64,000 nucleotides of DNA from Gigaspora rosea. Taxonomy: Eukaryota > Glomeromycota > Glomeromycetes > Diversisporales > Gigasporaceae. The translations under genes and the position numbers were made by a program. The stretch is from the NCBI GenBank assembly GCA_003550325.1, contig QKWP01000074.1:208674-272673 (forward strand), in the 5' to 3' direction. Numbering within the stretch: the first letter of the stretch is position 1; the number at the start of each line of letters is the position of its first letter. Positions 37,260 through 48,215 of this stretch are shown here, one piece after another. The notes beneath the pieces are model-generated. The model was not told where the DNA came from, searched no databases, and saw only the letters and a program-made list of their open reading frames with translations.

Positions 37260-37394
37260 CCCTTAATGCAAATTGGCTCAATTTGAACTACATACTGTGA
37301 TCATTGACTTCTATTTATTATGTACACATTGTACTTTGAAATTAGATTGAGATATAGATAACATTAATAACAAGCATTAGTGAGTCACATACTG

Positions 37395-37875
37395 GGTATA
37401 CAAAGTGTTAATCTGGACAGATGTATTATCTAAGGTAAATAACTTAATATTCATACCTAGAACCAAGTTCAATAGAAAAGATTCCTATGCATTTTTATCT
37501 GTGTTAATAAGTCACTTGACCAAGCAATGATAATGAAAAACTGTTTTTACTACAAATACCAAAAGACAAGTTACTAAAGGACCTAATATTGACAATTAAT
37601 TAGCTGCTGTTAATTATAATGCTATCTAATTTAGTCAGTATTATGTCTTTTGGGATTTTTTTCAAAACAATATACTAATTAATTTTTATTTGTGCTAATT
37701 TAGGCTATGATTTTTTAAACCAGTGAGACTGATAAATATTGGATCAATCAATGGCTAATAAAATGAAAATCTATTTATTTCTATTAGAAGTCTAAATAAG
37801 CTGTTTGAACTTGTGGTTGAACTTGTGTACAATCGTACTAGTTCTGTACTACATTATGCACTGTGCAACTATCCC
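37395..37875. other. intergenic, nothing recognised
   Basis: AT-rich with no coding or element signal. Confidence 0.4.
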
Positions 37876-37879
37876 CTAT

Positions 37880-38475
37880 TATTTTACTTTAATACTTTTT
37901 ATTGTCTATACAACCCAAGTTATGATCAAGAATATCAGCACAATTCAAATTCATTAGCAATTGTTAATCATAATAGTAATTAATCAACTTTAACCACATA
38001 CAGTATTTTGTATCAATGTTGTAGCAAAATTCTTTATGATATAACAGGAAATTTTGTACTTGACAAAATCAGCTAATTCAATCGCAGTATGATACAATTT
38101 CTCTATTGTTTGTAAAATTTTTAGTTGTAAGTTTTGCTGTCCAGATTACTGATAATTACTAATTTTTTTCGGTGATTCAATCTATCAACTAATAGAATTA
38201 TGGTTGTATCCAAAATGTGATCAGTATGTTAAAACTAATATAGAAATATAATCAAGTATCAAGTTATTATGCTTTAATACTTTTTATTGGCTATACAACC
38301 CAAGGTTATAATCAAGAATGTCATTACAATTTAAATTCATTAACAATTGTTAATCATGATAGTACTAAATTAACTTAACTACATACTGAATTGTGTATCA
38401 ATTTTGTAGCAAAATTCTTTATGATGTCATGAGAAATTTTGTCATCTGGCAAAATTAGCTGATTCAGTCGCTATA
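37880..38475. repeat. direct duplication, period about 390 bp
   Basis: ctttaatactttttattg...gctatacaaccc at about 37890 and 38272 begins two similar stretches of about 200 bp that both end in tcagct(g/a)attca. A related phrase (aatagaattatggttgtatcc) also occurs near 35330 on the opposite strand. Confidence 0.55.
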
Positions 38476-38582
38476 CTGCAATTTCTGACCAATTACTACA
38501 TTTCTCCTGATAGGTTTATTATTCCTACATTTATAAAGTAAAAATGGACTAAAATTATAAGTGATCAAGAGGTTGTTGTTTG

Positions 38583-39275
38583 ATTCTCCGAAAGTTAGTT
38601 ACCCTTCAGCTCATTTTACCAACCCTATATCTCCAACAAAATGTTTCACCTACAGCATTTTTTGTTGACAGAATCTTTCCTTGACATACCATGTTTTCAA
38701 CCTCCCTTTTCTTTGACAGGACACATTTTCAAAAAGACATTTTATTGACATGACGTATTTCAGAAAAAATATTTTTCTGATATGATATGTTTCCGATATC
38801 TTTTTCTGACAAAATCTTTCTCCGATTAGAATTTCGTTTAAATAGATAGAGTGATATATTCGTGTTCATTGCATCACATAATTAAGCAATCAGCCTAAAT
38901 TAGAGTTAGGGCTAGGGTTAGATTAGAGTTAGGTAATAGTATAATTTAGGCTGAGTTAATAGTGCTAATAAACAAATGACGTAGTTGTATGATTTCATGT
39001 AATATAATAATTACTGGGTTTATCTTTCTTGTCAGAAAAAGTGCATTCAATAAAACTTAGTGTCGGAGAAAAGTTAAATTAGAAATATGTTATGTTAGAT
39101 AAATGTCTTGTTAAAAATATGAGATTTCTAGAAAAGGGGATATTGAAAACATAGTATGTCGAGAAAAGATTCTGTTAACAAAAAGTGCTGTAGATGAAAC
39201 ATTCTGTCTGGGATATGGGGTTGGTAAAATGAGCTGGCAGGTAACTAATTTTTGGAGAATTATACCAGAATCGAT
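38583..39275. mobile_element. foldback-like element family FB2, copy 2
   Basis: Left arm attctccgaaagttagttac and right arm (reverse complement at about 39240-39262) extend inward over about 100 bp through agctcattttaccaacccta. Both arms then carry serial short segments with TGACA. The centre contains gttagggctagggttag and is shared with 5345-5880. The right end extends further (taccagaatcga) than the left. Confidence 0.6.
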
Positions 39276-39279
39276 CAAG

Positions 39280-39900
39280 GTACATATGTACAAAAATTAT
39301 GATAACAAGTTTATATATACAAAAACTTATAAATAACTCATAAGAATTCATAATTAGAATTATAATTTCTAATCAAGTAGTCACTTTTATGCTCAATAAT
39401 CATCTAATTTCTTATAAATAATTGGCTCTAATTATTCAACCTTATCACTAATATTAAATAATCACAGAAATTGGATATTTTTCTATATAGACACAATATT
39501 TTAGGTGTATTATTTAATGCAAGAAAAGTCAAGATTCCCACTTTATCAATAATGACAATTTAAAAAATTTATTTCAATATATGTACATAATGCATGCAAC
39601 TATGTACATACATACATTATATACTAATTAATAATGCCCACTTATATTAAGGCAGGCTGAATAATTTGTTAATGTGGGCCAAATGATGTACTAATGCAGA
39701 TCAAATAATCTTATATTAACAATCCTGTACACTATAATTAAAAATACTAAATAAGATGGGTAGTATGAATGCACCACCCTTCACACTAGTTAAAAAATAT
39801 AATAATAATAGTCAGGATACCCTATGAAAAAATAGTTATGAAATTAATAAAGAAAATTACAGATAATATACTAAATATAATATATATATACAGAATAATA
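39280..39900. other. intergenic, nothing recognised
   Basis: AT-rich. No gene is seen and no element end could be fixed, although the left edge of the large Tnp2-type transposon may fall here. Confidence 0.4.
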
Positions 39901-39919
39901 AGGCTATATAATAAATTAA

Positions 39920-40725
39920 TACTTAATAATTAATATATTAAATAGATACGAAATTAGGGCATGCTATTTATTACATAATATTTTTTACTTAGTAGCCACC
40001 TCTACCCATGTATAGTGTGATCATTTTATCTAATTCTGATTAATTAATATAATATATAGACGTGATCACTGCCTCTGACCATGTATCTTTAGTAAAAATT
40101 ACATAATAAATAGCATTCCCCTTACTATTGATACAGAATTAATACTTAATTAATATATTGAATAGATACGGAATTACTGTTGCTACTAAATTAATACTTA
40201 ATTAATATATCGAATAAATATGGAATTGCCGTTGCTACAGAATTAATACTTAATTAATATATTGAATAGATACAGAATTCTTGTTGATATGGAATTAATA
40301 CTTAATTAATATATTGAATAGATACAGAATTCTTGTTAATACGGAACTAATACTTAATTAATATATTGAATAGATACAGAATTGCTGAATTAATACTTAA
40401 TTAATATATTAAATAGATATGGAATTGCTATTAATACAGAATTAATACTTAATTAATATATCAAATAGTTATGGAATTGCTGTTGCTACAGAATTAATAC
40501 TTAATTAATCTATTAAATAGATACAGAATTCTTGTTGATACAGAATTAATACTTAATTAATATATTAAATAGATACAGAAATGCCATTGCTACAGAATTA
40601 ATAATTAATATATTGAATAGATATTTAATTAATATATTGAATAGATATTTAATTGATATATTGAATAGATATGAAAAGCACTGTATTAATACTTAATTAA
40701 TATATTAAATAATTATTAACATGCA
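39920..40725. repeat. minisatellite, unit about 50-65 bp (left array)
   Basis: About ten units share ttaatacttaattaatatat, gaatagatac and (g/c)gaatt, with variable spacers such as cttgttgat or gccgttgct. The array is related in its core words (ATACGGAAT, ATACTTA/ATACTCA) and direction to the array at 51240-51800. Confidence 0.75.
39957..40121. mobile_element. PIF/Harbinger-type MITE M1, copy 3 (165 bp)
   Basis: Starts GGGCATGCTATTTATTACAT, flanked by TTA (39954-39956 and 40122-40124). It lies inside the minisatellite, which continues on both sides. Confidence 0.8.
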
Positions 40726-41306
40726 ATAAATATATTAAAGATATAAATTATTTTTGATAAAATTCATACTTAATAATTGTATTAAATAAATACAATATAT
40801 TTTATTCTAAAATTATAATATTTTTTTATCTAATATATAATATTCATTACCGATTTTAAAAAACCAATACAACTTTTAATAGCCTTCACATCAATAAAAT
40901 TCTTATGACCAAAATAATGAAATTTTTTTAATCCAAAACGATAGTTATTTTCATTAGATACATTAGCCCATTTAATATAGGCAAGCATTAAACTTGCATC
41001 ATTATATTCATAAACAAAATACCTTAAAACTCTACCAAAAAATTGTTTAACTACAAGTTTTTTGACTTTTTTATTTTGCATAGGTACTCTTAATTCACAC
41101 TATAAAATATTAAAATAAAATTAATTAAATAATTAATTTAAGATAAAATATATATATATTATTAATTATAATATAAATACTATTATACAAAAATTATCTC
41201 GTGATATATCTTCATTTCGTAAAGACATTTTTAATCCATTTATATAACCAACTATAGTATGTAAACGTGTATATTTTTTACTATTACATTTTAACTATAT
41301 AAACTA

Positions 41307-41591
41307 GGGGATTCGTTAAAGCCAGGTTCAGTCACGTAACTGAAAACCATTCGAATTGTAAAATTTTGATCGTCACGGATCAGCCCGATGAGACAAAAAC
41401 AAAGAAAAAAAGTGAAACCCACCAAAAATACACGAAATGAGTGTCTAAACCTGTCTCGGAGCATTAATAAAAAATGTCGGGAAGGCAATTTTACCTATAA
41501 GACATTCTAAACCCTAACTTTTAACTAACTCTTACCCTAATTTTAATAAATAATAAAAAATATATAAAGGTACCTGGCTTTAACGGTCCCC
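41307..41591. mobile_element. TIR MITE M4 (285 bp)
   Basis: GGGGATTCGTTAAAGCCAGG at 41307 is mirrored by a reverse complement with small changes at 41568-41591; TA flanks each end (41305-41306 and 41592-41593). It lies within the Tnp2 pseudogene. The 65-codon ORF inside it is incidental. Confidence 0.65.
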
Positions 41592-41823
41592 TAAACTAGG
41601 CTAATGCATTGCATTGTGAGACTGGAGCAAAATATTTTAAAATTCAAAATTTTAAATATAACTAATTAATTATTTTAATATAATATATAATAGTTGTATA
41701 TATTTAATAATAAATAGTTATTGGATGTGTAGCATTTAATAACAGTTTTATTTGGCAGGAGAAATGAGAATACCGTGATCCGAAGGGTCACGGGATGATC
41801 ATTTTGGATAACAAATAAAAGAA

Positions 41824-41906
41824 GTATCTGGCTTTGAATTTAATGTGCTAACCTGGGCCCCGAAGGGGCTCAGGTTGTCAAGCACATTAAATTCAAAGTC
41901 AGATAC
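41824..41906. repeat. long hairpin, stem about 30 bp
   Basis: gtatctggctttgaatttaa pairs with the inverse at 41887-41906, and the loop side carries a second palindrome, ggccccgaaggggct. A 40-bp direct repeat (ttattggatg...tttattt) flanks it at about 41719 and 41909. It is probably a miniature foldback element. Confidence 0.6.
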
Positions 41907-42114
41907 GCTGTTATTGGATGCGGAACATTCAATAATGGATTTATTTTCTTTTTCTATTATACCGTGAGTTTGTGTGAGTCTATTTGGCGTATAACAACTG
42001 TTATACGACCCACATTCACTATGAAAAAGAAAAATAATATAGTATATAGTATACATTATTTAAATCTAATTTGTTTATAAGTATCTAGCTAATAATTTTG
42101 CTATAGCTTATACT

Positions 42115-42728
42115 TTTTTTTTTTACTTAGGCAGTCTTGCCGACACTTTATTGAAATTTAAGTTATATATACATATAATGCTACTTTCTATTACTAAGTC
42201 CGATATCACTCTATTTTCTCAAAGGAAAATCAAGTGTGACCTGCCACACTAGTCTCACGTGAGTTTGACTAGGGGCTATATCAAACAGCCTATTTTTTTA
42301 ACTAAAAAGGTCTTGCCCCTTCAGTGATATATTTTTCTAATGATTCTACTCGTAGTTGGTTCATTTCCCTTCTCTTTTCCTCCTGGCTAGATATATTACT
42401 TGAGGGTGCTCCCTTTCCTTCTAATTTCTCGCTTCTTTCCTTGAGTGTATTCCTGCTTTTTGCCACTTTGGATCTTGTTTTGGACTCACATTTGGCCTTT
42501 TCCCCTATACCTATACTTTTTTTCCAAGCAATAACTGTTTCACATCTTGGCTTCCAAATGTTTTTGTAGAATAGGTTCCATGATAGATCTAACCACAAGG
42601 TAAGTAGCTGCTGCATGGTATTCTTTTCCTTGTACACTTCTAGAAGAGTTTGTTCCTTCTTCTTTCTCGTCAGGTTTCTGATGATTTCTTCTCTAATTGC
42701 TTCTTTTGTTCTTGCGTTTTACCGTTTA
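42115..42728 (-). mobile_element. 5'-truncated LINE 3' end (614 bp)
   Basis: A 14-bp duplication, ctatagcttatact (42101-42114 and 42729-42742), flanks an insert that ends in an A run on the minus strand. Its ORF (42637-42302) encodes the C terminus of a LINE ORF2: YKNIWKPRCETVIAWKK corresponds to the IYEEIWVPRC block of the 14.4-kb LINE. It is followed by a Lys/Glu-rich tail and a stop. AATAAAG (42152-42146) and the stem-loop GGCA-AGAC-TGCC (42141-42130) precede the tail. It belongs to a related but different LINE family from the 14.4-kb copy. Confidence 0.8.
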
Positions 42729-43854
42729 CTATAGCTTATACTAATAACAGTAATATTAATAATGATAAATATATTTATTAAAATTATTGGTTCAAACAAT
42801 TCAACTAATTAAAAGGACAAAAAATTAGCTTAAAAATTTTTACAAAATATCTACAAAGTTTCAAAAACAAATTTATGTTTGAATATTTTTGTAAATTTTA
42901 GGTGTCCAACTAATAGAATATGTAAATTTATTAAAAAATTATTTAATTGGCAGGTCTGTTTGTTGTTTTTTTATTAAGGATTTTTTTTATGTGACTTGCG
43001 TGGGGATGGACAAAAAATTTCCAAATTGTGGTTCTGATCTAATTTTATGTAATTGATATAAAAAAATCAAAAAAGTAATTTTTGTAAATCAAACTGCATC
43101 AAAAATGTACCTTTTATATTACTATGCATAAACACTAAATGTCTGTCGCTATGCTTATAATTTAAATATATAAATATAATATTTATATTATAATTATAAA
43201 TAACTTACTTGTGTTGTTTGAATATTTGAACTATAACTTTCCCGATACTATTAAAGTAAATGTTTAAATTCAAGACTTTTTGGATCAATTATATAATATT
43301 TTGTAGGCCACCAGAGTTCTTCACCATTGCCATTAGTTTGATAAAATATTTTATTACCAAGATTAATTTTTTTATTATCTTTATTATTATAATTAATTAA
43401 TATATATTTTAAATGATAAATTACTCTAATAAAAAAATATTATTAATTAAATTAGTGTAAGGATAAAGATGTGAATTAATCATTGGTTGAAGTAAACGTT
43501 CCATTGGATATTGCCAATGAGTCCATGAAGGACCACATTGACAAATTGAATAAGCAATATAGAGTAAATAATAAAATGTAATAGTAAATGCAGAAAGTCG
43601 CTCTTGATTACATTGACCATAAACTCTAAAAAATTATTTAAATATTATTATTTTATTTATTTTAAAAAATATAAAAAATAAAATAATACCTTTCATAATG
43701 TATAAAAGTTTTGTAATAATGAATCAATATCATTGATATCATGTATTGTAAGTGTATATTGACAGCATTTTTGAACAGCAAGTATATATAAAAGCCCATC
43801 CTTCTACAATTCTAAATAAATATTAATAAATATATAAATAGTAATTTTATATTT

Positions 43855-44010
43855 GGGGGCCCCACAGGAAAAGGTGGTGATACTCAAAAAAAATTTTTTC
43901 TGTAGTTTTTTAATATTGTGGTCTAAATATGGTGGTCTAATTTTTGCAAAAATAAAGTTTTTACAAAAAAAAGTTTTTTTGAGTATCACCACCTTTTGCT
44001 GTGGGACCCC
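43855..44010. mobile_element. miniature foldback element (156 bp)
   Basis: Ends gggggccccacaggaaaagg and cctttt-gctgtgggacccc pair over about 50 bp through ggtggtgatactcaaaaaaa. ATTT occurs on both flanks. Overlapping antisense ORFs here are products of the palindrome. Confidence 0.65.
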
Positions 44011-44724
44011 ATTTATACCTAGCATACATACTTACTTTTTATCCATATAAGAACTTAACAGAGGAATTAATAAAGTATTGTCCAATTCATCTATTCTTCT
44101 GCTTTAAATTCTTTGGAATGCTTAATATTTATTGGTGGTTGACCAAATTCTGATGGCATGGTTTGTATATTATCAAGCATATGTTTTCCAATTTTTTCCC
44201 AAATATTGGATTTTAAAAAATATATATTATTATAGTTCAATTCTGTTTTTGTTGCAGAAAAAAACTGTCCAAACCAATGACAATATATTGCAGGTATTAC
44301 TCCTTCGAAAAATAAATTCATTATATCTGTACAAAATGATTGTAGAAATCGTATTGCATTAAGTTCAAATAAAATACATGAATTTTTAATTCCTAATATA
44401 ATAAATAATAATTAATTAATTAATTTAATTAATAATTAAGAATTTTTATTTAATATAAAGTTATCTCTTAAGTTTATTTATTTATTTTTTTCAGATCCAG
44501 AATGTATTGCATAACCTTTATAACATCTTTACTATACTCTTTATGAGATCACATTGGAAGATTTAAGAAATTATAAGATGAAGATTGTAAACTAGAATTT
44601 AATGAATAATAAATATGATTCTTATATATGCTATGAATATCACAAAATCAGCAAGCCATGTATGAATTATGTCCTGTTAAATTTAAAACTTTTGTAATTG
44701 CAGGAATATTGCTAGTCCATATAA

Positions 44725-44882
44725 GGGGCTGACATTTATTAGGTAATATTTTAGGGGTGGGGGTCAAGAAAAATCTTACCTTAGTTAAATTTGATTAGCT
44801 AAAATTCTATTTATAGATCTTACTTAGGGGTAGGGGTAAGCCCCTATAGTAAATGGATATTAGGTAATAAATGTTAGCACCC
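44725..44882. mobile_element. PIF/Harbinger-type MITE M5 (158 bp)
   Basis: TIRs GGGGCTGACATTTATTAGG and, inverted, GGGTGCTAACATTTATTACC are flanked by TAA (44722-44724 and 44883-44885). The word ACATTTATTA resembles M1, but the interior differs (ttaggggtgggggtc). Confidence 0.65.
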
Positions 44883-46479
44883 TAATAGTATGTGCTCATA
44901 ATATAAATTTTATATTTTTATAATCAGTTATTTCAACTCCACCTTTTAATATAATAATAATATTAATTTATTTAACTTTAAAAATTATTAGCAAAAAATT
45001 ATTAATTAATAAATTTATACATTCTAATGTTTTAAGCTCATCAACTAATGGTTAAAAAAATTTATTCATTTTTTTGAACTATTTGGTCCAGGAATTATTC
45101 AGCAATAAGCAAATTTTCTTGTTAATCAGGAGGTAAATTTGCATTAATATATAAAAAACCCAACAATCATTTCATTTTTGTCAAAATATTTGGTAACCAT
45201 CAGTAAATCCAATAAGGCATATATATAAGGATTAGAAAAAAATCCTTCTTGACAAAGTTCTTTATATAAAATACCATTGAAAAATATCATTTTAAAATCT
45301 TCTATTAGATTTATATGTAGATTTATATTAAATTTTTTCAACATAATTTTGATCTTTAAATTGAATTTTAAAATGATCTTTAAGAAAAAAATATGTAGCC
45401 TTTTTGCGAGCCTTCTGTTGAGTGCCTTGGTTAATATAACAGCTTATTACATATAGGACAATTAGAAAGCTGTCTATATTGTCCAGTAAATGCACAGCAT
45501 GAATCTACATACATATCAATAAAAGATGCTGTCAAAGTAACTATATTCACTAAAAATTATTTTGCTGAATATAATGTTATATTTTTACAATTAAAAATTT
45601 CTAATATTTCTTGATACATTTGATTTGTTAAAGTTCCTTTTTGTGCTTTAAGTTCAAGCAATTTAAGATCTTTCTTCATTGAATCATTTAATAATTCTGT
45701 TTCTGCTTCTGTATAATTTAATGGTAATTATAAATAGTAATAATTAATTAATTAAATCTTATTATTCAAATATTAATATTAAATATTAGTATTTAATAGT
45801 ACTGTAGTATTAAATATTACTAGAATTATCTGAAAAAAATACTATAAAATCATTATCATTTTCAAGTACTTCTTCTAATTCTGATATCAGATGATAATAA
45901 TTTAGGCTCATTATTAAAATAAGGTAATTCAGTTTCAGATTCATTACTGTATCATTTTCAAGTATTTCTTCTAATTATGAATTTGATTCAATGTCAGATA
46001 ATAATATTTCAGGTTCATTATTATGGTAAGGTGATTTAGATTTATTTTTAGATAATAATAATTCAAGTTCATTAGATTCAGATTTATTATCAAAATCTAA
46101 TAATTCAAGTTCATTAGATTCAGATTCATTATCAAAACCTAATCACATATCTTCAGCTTCATTAGTTATATTAAAATTATTATCAAAATTACTTAAATTG
46201 TTAAAAAAATTAAATTAATTCGAAATTAAATAATTAAATTAAAAAATCAATTATATACTTATTATTCTCATCATTATTTAATAATAGTGGATTAATATTT
46301 TCATTAATTCTTGTATTAATTCATTGAAAATGTCGTTGCCGTCATAAATGTAAATTATATCTTGCTTTTAATAACCAACAACCATCTTTGTTTTTTCTAA
46401 ACAATAATTACATTTGCACAAATATTTTTCGTTGTTGTTTTTATGATTAGTAGAAGATATTTTAATAGTTAATTATCTA

Positions 46480-48215
46480 AAAAAAACAAAAAAATATTTA
46501 TATTTGCATTTATTTTTTAAAAAATTATGTATAATTAGTATTATTGCATAAAAATTACATATGATTAGTATACTATCAGTATTACTACATTAAAATGTAT
46601 CATTTTGCATACAAAATTATAATAACAAGTAAATTTACAGTAAATTATTATACAAGCTACTTATTGCTAAAGTAATATATTGTTAATAAATCATAATATC
46701 TTGCACTAGTGGCCAGAACCTATCCAATTAATATCAGATCACGTATGTGTAATGATTTTTGAATTTATTAATAAAGCATATACTATAAATAGTTTCGATC
46801 ATGTTTAACTAGATAATTTCAATTTAGTAATTTTAGAGCTATGTATAATTGATTGGTATGTTTGTAAAAACTTACATATATCAATATATATCAGTATAAT
46901 TTATTATAGGTTCTATCAAGTTCCATCAAATAATTATGATTCAGAGATATGGGGCTATGTATAATCGATTAGTATATTTGTAAATCTTAATTAATCTTTA
47001 TAATTTGATAATAAAACTTACTTTGCATATGGATTTGAACTTAGGGCTATAATCGATTAGTATATAATGTCCAAAACTATATATATATCGATATACACTT
47101 CAAGGCTGTGCATATAGTTATAAACTAGCTAATTTTAGGTACTGCGATCAGGGTTATACATTGTCTATATTACGTGATTCTAAATACTAATTACTTGTCG
47201 TTAAGACTAGAGATGTATTTTTTGAATTAAAAGTTTATTTTTTTTACTGTAATGTCAAACAGCATGTCAGTATACCCAGATTAATAGATTAGATGATAGT
47301 CTAATGGGTTTGATGCATATTTATTAAATCCTTCTTGCAGAATAGTGCATAATAAACTCTCAATAGATACTATTATAGTATTTATATAATTTATCAGACA
47401 ATATAAAAAAAATCAAAGATTTGGATTAAATTTAGTAATTCTATTCAGGGTCCAATAATGACAGTTAGCCCATTTAAATTAGTTCAAAAACTCTAGTTTG
47501 AAACTAGTACAACCCAATATACAATACATATAATTACAGATGACATAATAGTAATACAATTACTAAACTCACCAATTAGAATGCATATATAAACTACTTA
47601 TTCATCCTATTTATCACTATATAAAAGCTTTAATTTTTACTAATCAAAAATTAATTGGTTATTTTTTGTTAGAAATCTTGAACTTCGAGTTCTGTTAGAG
47701 TACTAAAAATTATAATTACAAGTATTACAAATTTTTATTATCAAAAATATTACATTCATATGAATATTAACAAGATCACTTATGTTTATATTTTTAAAGG
47801 TTGTTTAATAAAATTATTCAAAAAAAAAATATAGCGAACCCACTAAGGATTTCTGCCTCTGTGACAAAGTAATTTCTTAGAACAGGTTAATTTTTATTAT
47901 TTACCATATAATGCTATAATATATATTCATTATAACAAGTATAATTTGTTTGCTTGATTATTACATTATAATGAGAGCAAAGGTTGCTAAAGTTGAGTTT
48001 GTATTTAGCCAATACAACCCCAGATTTATAATAAATTAGCTAGCTTTAACAATCTCAATCTCAATCTTAATCACAATCACAATTGATTTATAAATATAAT
48101 ATTAATGTCAATTACATTGTTATAATTAATTATTATTTACATATTTAAGCTTGTTTACATCGTTAAGAAAATTTTTTTGAAAAATTATTTTTAATTTTAT
48201 TTTCAAACATTTAAA
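46480..48215. other. divergent intergenic region between the two pseudogenes
   Basis: AT-rich spacer between the transposase pseudogene (minus) and the multi-exon pseudogene (plus). It holds a degenerate repeat at about 46840-47110 in which gctatgtataatcgattagtatat occurs three times about 100 bp apart. A shared bidirectional promoter would lie here, but no site can be named. Confidence 0.5.

Larger units (their letters stand above)
35685..37390. repeat. tandem duplication, period 524 bp
   Basis: Landmark ttagattgag/ttagattaag occurs at about 35721, 36245 and 37342. The first period is 524 bp; the second is 1097 bp, which returns to about 524 once the two MITEs inside it (36312-36588 and 36977-37259) and their target duplications are subtracted. 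The units are AT-rich and non-coding. Confidence 0.75.
40830..46450 (-). pseudogene. Tnp2-type (CACTA/EnSpm-like) transposase, degenerate and interrupted
   Basis: Conserved blocks appear in the expected order on the minus strand. An N-terminal Cys motif LCKCNYCLEK lies at about 46410. An acidic Ser/Glu-rich linker (NESESNELELL) follows at about 46140-46050. A zinc-ribbon-like SCCAFTGQYRQLSNCPIC is near 45490. INANLPPD, then an IPGP-like block, is at about 45140-45080. AITKVLNLTGHNSYMAC is near 44700. MNLFFEGVIPAIYCHW and TMPSEFGQPPINI lie at 44321-44110. YSICQCGPSWTHWQYPMERL is near 43540. The C-terminal MLAYIKW and FIDVKAIKSCIGFLK lie at 41081-40840. Cys, DxMHxxF-like and PMER-type blocks are typical of Tnp2 transposases. 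Stops, shifts and at least five inserted elements break it. AT-rich gaps between blocks are probably introns plus insertions. Confidence 0.75.

Noticed and set aside
42324..42569. 81-codon plus-strand ORF
   Set aside because: It is antisense to the coding end of the truncated LINE.
43853..44050. Overlapping sense and antisense ORFs at 43.8-44.05 kb
   Set aside because: Both are generated by the inverted repeat of a miniature foldback element.
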